64,000 nucleotides of DNA from Tessaracoccus lapidicaptus. Its GTDB lineage: Bacteria > Actinomycetota > Actinomycetes > Propionibacteriales > Propionibacteriaceae. The notes beneath the pieces were generated by a model. The model did not search any database and was not told the origin of the DNA. It was given only the letters and a program-made list of their open reading frames with translations. The DNA is taken from positions 248,001 to 312,000 of the forward strand of contig NZ_MBQD01000011.1 of the NCBI RefSeq assembly GCF_001693815.1, read 5' to 3'. Positions 60,608 through 64,000 of this stretch are shown in pieces; within the stretch, counting starts at the first letter, position 1; every line of letters starts with the position of its first letter. The position numbers and the translations under genes were made by a program.

Positions 60608-61690
60608 GTGAACTTCGATCCATCCATCCAGCCACGCCGCGCCCTCGACTGGGCACCTCGCCCCACGGCCTGGTGGCGCCGCTCAGCGGTCGCGGCTCTG
60701 GCCACTGCCTCCGTCGGGCTGGGTTCCCTCGCCGTGGCAGCGCCCGTGTCGGCGGCCGAACCGGAGCCGACCACCGCCGCCGTCACCGTCGAGGTCGAGC
60801 CCGCCTCGAGCGTGTCCGTCGACATCACGCCGGCCTCGGACGAGCGGGCCGGCTCGGACTCCGCGTCGGGAGCCGCCGATGAGGCAGGGCAGGGCGCCGA
60901 GAAGGAGCCCATCGACGAGCAGGTCGCCGAGGAGCCCGCCGCTCAGGAGCCGGGAATGGCTGAGCCTGCCGCGGAGGAGCCTGCAGCCGACCAGCCTGCA
61001 GCCGAACAGCCCGCGGCCGAACAGCCCGCGGCCGAACAGCTCGCGGCCGAACAGCTCGCGGCCGAACAGCTCGCGGCCGAACAGCCCGAACCCGAACAGC
61101 CCGCCGCGGAAGCGCCCGCCGCCGCCGCGCCGACCACCTCCGCCGCGCGCCGGTCGGCGTCCTCGACGGCACCCGAGACGCCCAGCCCCGCCTCCACGCC
61201 GCGGCGTGCCGCGACCTCGCCGGGATCGGCCGCGACGGTCGCCGCCGGCACGGCCGCTCTCGCGGCGGTCGACGGCGCCTCGCTTCCCCTCGCTCCTGGG
61301 ACATTCCGGGTGAGCGCGCTGTTCGGCGCGACGGGCAGCTGGGCGAGCTACCACACCGGCATGGACTTCTCGGCGGCCTCCGGGGCGCCGGTGCATGCCG
61401 TGGTGTCGGGCACGGTCGTCGCCACCACCGCGGGCTCCTGGGCGGGCACGCACGTCGCCATCCAGGCCGCCGACGGATCCTCCACGCTCTACGCCCATCT
61501 GAGCGGCAGAACGGTCTCCGTGGGGGACCGCATCGAGGCCGGCGAGGTGCTCGGATACGTCGGCGACACCGGCCGCGCCTTCGGCGACCACCTGCACTTC
61601 GAGTACTACCCGGCCGGCGTGACCCCCGGTGACGTCTACGGCGCCACCGACCCGCTGGCCTACCTGGCGGGCCTCGGCCTGGCGCTCTAG
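60608..61690 (+). CDS. Secreted M23-family peptidase with PAAEQ repeat linker
   Basis: Extracellular protein of 360 aa. The signal peptide has a long n-region with WWRR, hydrophobic core and VSA near 49. Then an acidic linker (51-215) with eight 5-residue repeats, mostly PAAEQ or LAAEQ (125-164), and a C-terminal LytM/M23 domain: HTGMDFSA, YAHLSG and HLHFEY supply the zinc ligands. It should cleave peptidoglycan peptide bridges or activate other hydrolases. GTG 60608 has AAAGG about six to ten bases before it. The leader of 185 bp is unusually long here and contains dyads. Confidence 0.88.
   Translation: MNFDPSIQPRRALDWAPRPTAWWRRSAVAALATASVGLGSLAVAAPVSAAEPEPTTAAVTVEVEPASSVSVDITPASDERAGSDSASGAADEAGQGAEKEPIDEQVAEEPAAQEPGMAEPAAEEPAADQPAAEQPAAEQPAAEQLAAEQLAAEQLAAEQPEPEQPAAEAPAAAAPTTSAARRSASSTAPETPSPASTPRRAATSPGSAATVAAGTAALAAVDGASLPLAPGTFRVSALFGATGSWASYHTGMDFSAASGAPVHAVVSGTVVATTAGSWAGTHVAIQAADGSSTLYAHLSGRTVSVGDRIEAGEVLGYVGDTGRAFGDHLHFEYYPAGVTPGDVYGATDPLAYLAGLGLAL
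60980..61099 (+). repeat. 15-bp minisatellite inside the M23 gene (8 units)
   Basis: Eight in-frame 15-bp units. Units 3-4 are identical and units 5-7 are identical, a sign of recent unit duplication. They encode five-residue repeats of the PAAEQ/LAAEQ kind. Confidence 0.9.
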
Positions 61691-62343
61691 CCGACCCACC
61701 TCTCGCCCACGGGGACCGGGGAGAGCGAGCCCGCCGACAACGTCGCCATGGCGACGGCGAGTTCGTCCTCGGTCCCCGCCTGCACGGCTACGGTGATGTG
61801 CGCCGCGTCGGTCCACTCGACCCCGTCCACCACCACTGACGCCCCCGACGGCAGCACCAGACCTCGGAGCTGATCCTCGACCCCGCCGGCGGCGGCGAAG
61901 CCGACGTCGACGCGCAGCACCCGGCACAGCCGGACCTCGCGGACCCCGGAGGCCGCGATCCCCGCGGCGACCGCGTCCGAGTAGGCGCGCACCAGACCTC
62001 CGGCGCCGAGCTTGATGCCGCCGAAGTAGCGGGTGACGACGGCCACCACGTCGGTCAGGCCGTTCTTCTGCAGCACCTGCAGCATCGGGACGCCCGCGGT
62101 GCCGGCGGGCTCCCCGTCGTCAGAGCTGCGTGCGGTGCGCCCGTCTGGGCCCAGGACGAACGCCGAGCAGTGGTGCCGGGCGTCGAAGTGCGCCGAACGT
62201 CGTTCCTCGACGACGGCGCGGGCCGCCTCCTCGGTCTCGACGCGACGCAACCGGGTGAGGAACCTCGAGCGCTTGATCTCCAACTCGACGTCAACGCCGC
62301 CGTCCACGGCGGTGTCGATGGTGCGGAAGGCGGTACTAGACAC
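61687..62343 (-). CDS. YigZ/IMPACT family protein
   Basis: A 218-residue protein of the YigZ family (UPF0029 plus a C-terminal DUF1949-like ferredoxin fold). Motifs: EIKRSRFLTRLRRVETEEAA near 24, HFDARHHCSAFVLG near 53, SSDDGEPAGTAGVPML near 73 and VTRYFGGIKLGAGGLVRAYSDA near 103-124. Ribosome-related functions were proposed for relatives. GTG 62343 overlaps the upstream peroxiredoxin gene by 8 bp, so it is likely in one operon with it. The stop overlaps the convergent M23 gene stop by 4 bp. Confidence 0.9.
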   Translation of the reverse strand: MSSTAFRTIDTAVDGGVDVELEIKRSRFLTRLRRVETEEAARAVVEERRSAHFDARHHCSAFVLGPDGRTARSSDDGEPAGTAGVPMLQVLQKNGLTDVVAVVTRYFGGIKLGAGGLVRAYSDAVAAGIAASGVREVRLCRVLRVDVGFAAAGGVEDQLRGLVLPSGASVVVDGVEWTDAAHITVAVQAGTEDELAVAMATLSAGSLSPVPVGERWVG

Positions 62344-62815
62344 CCAGTTCGCGGCGCAGCTTGGCCACGTGCCCCGTCGCCTTCACGTTGTACTGGGCGA
62401 CCCGGACGGTGCCGACCCCGTCGCCGTCGACGTCGATGACGAACGTCGAGCGCAGCACGCCCTCGATCTCCTTGCCGTACAGCTTGCGGGGGCCGTAGGC
62501 GCCGTAAGCGTCGTGTACGACCCGCTCGGGGTCGGCCAGCAGGGTGAAGCCCAGGTCCGAGGACTTGCTGAACTTGGCCAGCCGCTCCACGGGGTCGGGG
62601 GAGCAGCCCAGCACGCTGTACCCGGCGTCGTGGAACGCGTCGATGGCCGTGGAGAAGTCCACGGCCTGCGTGGTGCAGCCCGGCGTCATGGCGGCGGGGT
62701 AGAAGTAGAGGATCACCGCGCGGCCGGCGAAGTCGGCCAGCGAGACCTCGTCACCGTCCTGGTTCGGGAGCGTGAAGGATGGCGCGGTCGAGCCCGTGGT
62801 CAGTCGTGCGGTCAT
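62336..62815 (-). CDS. bcp: Peroxiredoxin (BCP/PrxQ type) without the usual resolving Cys
   Basis: Thiol peroxidase of 159 aa that would reduce hydrogen and organic peroxides. The peroxidatic Cys is Cys47 in AAMTPGCTTQAV, and LPNQDGDEVSL and YFYPAAMTPG are typical. The resolving Cys five residues on in standard PrxQ is Val here (CTTQAVDF); another Cys at 71 (VLGCSPDP) could act instead. ATG 62815 follows TAGAAT by seven bases; an ATG at 62824 lies inside that hexamer. yigZ overlaps its end. Confidence 0.9.
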   Translation of the reverse strand: MTARLTTGSTAPSFTLPNQDGDEVSLADFAGRAVILYFYPAAMTPGCTTQAVDFSTAIDAFHDAGYSVLGCSPDPVERLAKFSKSSDLGFTLLADPERVVHDAYGAYGPRKLYGKEIEGVLRSTFVIDVDGDGVGTVRVAQYNVKATGHVAKLRRELGV

Positions 62816-62828
62816 GCGCGACATTCTA
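62813..62828 (-). promoter_or_regulatory. Leaderless promoter of the peroxiredoxin-yigZ operon
   Basis: Minus-strand TAGAAT (complement of 62823-62828), 7-base spacer, ATG 62815. Confidence 0.6.
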
Positions 62829-62859
62829 GAGGGCTGGAGCCCCGGGGCCGGCGGGTCGA

Positions 62860-62895
62860 TAGGCTGGGGGACAGTCAGTGGAGGAGAACCGCATG
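62860..62895 (+). promoter_or_regulatory. Promoter and ribosome site of the DUF3618 gene
   Basis: TAGGCT at 62860-62865, predicted leader of about 20 bases with GGAGGAGA at 62880-62887, ATG 62893. Confidence 0.45.
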
Positions 62896-63228
62896 TCTAA
62901 TGGCTCTAACCGTTCCGTGGAGGACATCCGCGCCGACCTCGCCGCGAACCGGGCGAAGCTCGCCCAGGCCGCGTCGGATGCCGTGGAGTCCGTCAAGCCG
63001 GCGAACATCGCCCGGGCCGCGCTCGACGAGACGAAGCTGTTCGCCAAGACCGAGTTCGAGGCGGTCGCCTCCCAGGTGCGCGACGACGAGGGCGGCTGGC
63101 GCACCGACCGGCTCCTCGCCATCGGTGGCGCGGTGCTCGGGCTGGTCGTGTTCGCCGTGACCATCAACTCGATCGCGAAGCGCCGGACATCGCTGGAGGC
63201 GCGGGCCCGCCGGGCGATCTCAGGCTGA
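62893..63228 (+). CDS. DUF3618 family membrane protein
   Basis: A 111-residue protein with the DUF3618 helix near the start (SVEDIRADLAANRAKLAQAASDAV), a polar middle and one membrane helix near the end (LLAIGGAVLGLVVFAVTI) followed by a basic tail KRRTSLEARARRAI. Function unknown. ATG 62893 is favoured over GTG 62878, which lies inside the Shine-Dalgarno region. Divergent from the peroxiredoxin gene. Confidence 0.85.
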   Translation: MSNGSNRSVEDIRADLAANRAKLAQAASDAVESVKPANIARAALDETKLFAKTEFEAVASQVRDDEGGWRTDRLLAIGGAVLGLVVFAVTINSIAKRRTSLEARARRAISG

Positions 63229-63313
63229 TCGCTCCCGCACCGGGGCCGGCGCCGGTCGCGCGGGGCCCCGACCTCGCCGCGGGGCGCGCCCGGGCGTGTT
63301 GTTTGCTAGGCCC

Positions 63314-64000
63314 ATGCGTCGCCTCTTCGCCCTGTGGATCGTGCTCCCACCGGCCCTGATGGGCTGCACGGGAGATGCCGCCGTGTCCCCGTCGCCCACC
63401 ACCTCCACGCCCTCCAGCGCACCTGCGAGCCCCACGCCGAGTCCGACGCCCACGCCATCGCCCAGCCCGAGCCCGTCGCCCAGCCCGTCCCCCGTGGACG
63501 TGTTGCCGGCCGGCGTCATCAACGTCCTGTTCTTCGGGACGGACTCGCGCGATCCGAAGTCGCTCGGCGGCAATGCCGACGCCATCATCGTCGCCCAGCT
63601 GTCCGCCGACCACCAGAGCATGACGCTGGTCTCGATCGCCCGCGACACCTACGTCGACTATGCCGGGGGTGGGCGCGGAAAGATCAACGGCAGCTTCCCG
63701 GCCGGCGGCACCGAGAAGCTCCGGGGTACGGTGTCGAACCTCCTCGGCGGGCTGCCGATCCACTACGTCGTCCAGGCGAACTTCACCGGGTTCATCAACA
63801 TCACCCGGTGGCTCGACGGATTCGACGTACAGAACCAGAAGGCCACCAGCGTCACGGTGCAGAGCACCGGGCGACGCGTCACGTTCCCGGCGGGCACCAT
63901 CACGCTCGGCGGGACCGACGCCCTCATCTACAGCCGCGAGCGCAAGACGATGCCTCTCGGCGACCTCGACCGCGCCCAGCGGCATCGCGCCGTCCTCAGC
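63314..64000 (+). CDS. LCP-family lipoprotein 3, 3' truncated by window edge
   Basis: Open through the last base; 229 codons visible. Signal and lipobox: MRRLFALWIVLPPALMGC, lipidated Cys18. A Ser/Pro/Thr tail (30-60) of the PSPSPSPSP kind follows, then an LCP domain: VINVLFFGTDSRDPKSLGGNADAIIVAQL, LVSIARDTYVDYAGGGRGKINGSF and LIYSRERKTMPLGDLDRAQRH, with conserved Asp/Arg pairs. Unlike LCP 1 and 2 it is a lipoprotein rather than a membrane-helix protein. ATG 63314 follows TTTGCT by 6 bases, weak leaderless support. Confidence 0.85.
   Translation, partial: MRRLFALWIVLPPALMGCTGDAAVSPSPTTSTPSSAPASPTPSPTPTPSPSPSPSPSPSPVDVLPAGVINVLFFGTDSRDPKSLGGNADAIIVAQLSADHQSMTLVSIARDTYVDYAGGGRGKINGSFPAGGTEKLRGTVSNLLGGLPIHYVVQANFTGFINITRWLDGFDVQNQKATSVTVQSTGRRVTFPAGTITLGGTDALIYSRERKTMPLGDLDRAQRHRAVLS

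Noticed and set aside
60980-61099. CRISPR-like or regulatory short repeats
   Set aside because: The 15-bp units are in frame with a secreted protein and code for five-residue repeats without spacers.

Overview
The window is a 64-kb chromosomal segment of a very GC-rich Gram-positive bacterium of the Actinomycetota. Diagnostic signs are a WhiB2-type iron-sulfur regulator, an acyl-CoA carboxylase with an epsilon subunit, actinobacterial families such as TIGR03089, DUF3039, DUF3499, DUF2017 and DUF5719, and many genes that start directly at the predicted transcription start. The DUF222/HNH gene and overall gene set would suit a Propionibacteriaceae-like organism, but the genus is an inference. 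Genes are packed tightly, mostly with 4-bp ATGA/GTGA overlaps or under 50 bp between them. The only long non-coding stretch is 56328-56964.

Layout. 1-4.4 kb: nucleoside import and deamination (two ABC permeases, cdd, add) and a shrunken GNAT-like protein. 4.5-6.4 kb: a two-component system. 6.4-12.1 kb: a DinB-superfamily protein, RNase HI with an extra C-terminal part, metG, a P-loop kinase and a DUF2207 membrane protein. 12.1-16.9 kb: phosphohexomutase, purine nucleoside phosphorylase, an LpdA-type flavoprotein and an unknown membrane protein. 16.9-25.1 kb: acyl-CoA carboxylase alpha, beta and epsilon subunits with maf and birA, then a PH-domain protein and purK-purE. 25.1-31.3 kb: two divergent LCP proteins, a glycosyltransferase and two long coiled-coil proteins, one with a DivIVA-like head. 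31.3-43.2 kb: GDP-mannose supply and envelope locus (TIGR03089, manC, whiB2, giant glycosyltransferase, DUF5719, zincin-like protein, DUF3499, manB, Trm112-like, SIS-like), then aroQ, sahH and DUF3039. 43.2-50.7 kb: MFS transporter, RDD protein, malQ, cytidylate-kinase-like protein, pncB, clpS, DUF2017. 50.7-56.3 kb: murI, rph, rdgB, thyA, a DUF1707 protein, folA and dinB. 56.3-58.4 kb: hairpin-bearing direct repeats and a DUF222/HNH endonuclease. 58.4-64 kb: DUF2254 protein, thpR, tRNA-Leu(UAG), an M23 peptidase with a peptide minisatellite, yigZ, a peroxiredoxin, a DUF3618 protein and a truncated third LCP gene.

How the parts work together. The permeases, cdd, add, purine nucleoside phosphorylase and the phosphohexomutase form a plausible nucleoside salvage route. 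The carboxylase subunits lie beside the biotin ligase that would charge the alpha subunit. manB and manC make mannose-1-phosphate and GDP-mannose for the glycosyltransferases, and the LCP proteins could attach the resulting polymers to peptidoglycan. thyA, folA, rdgB and rph cover nucleotide and RNA housekeeping. From memory of the Mycobacterium tuberculosis map, gene content from cdd to sahH follows the Rv3315c-Rv3248c interval, so most of the window looks like ancestral actinobacterial core.

The strongest whole-window signal is regulatory. At 27 genes an exact TA-NNN-T hexamer lies 6 or 7 bases before an ATG or GTG, as expected for leaderless mRNAs. Two of these promoters (pncB and clpS) share bases of their -10 elements back to back. 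The strongest sign of mobile or repetitive DNA is the repeat array beside the DUF222/HNH gene. I saw no CRISPR array, prophage or clear undescribed multi-gene system; the most unusual items are listed in the findings.
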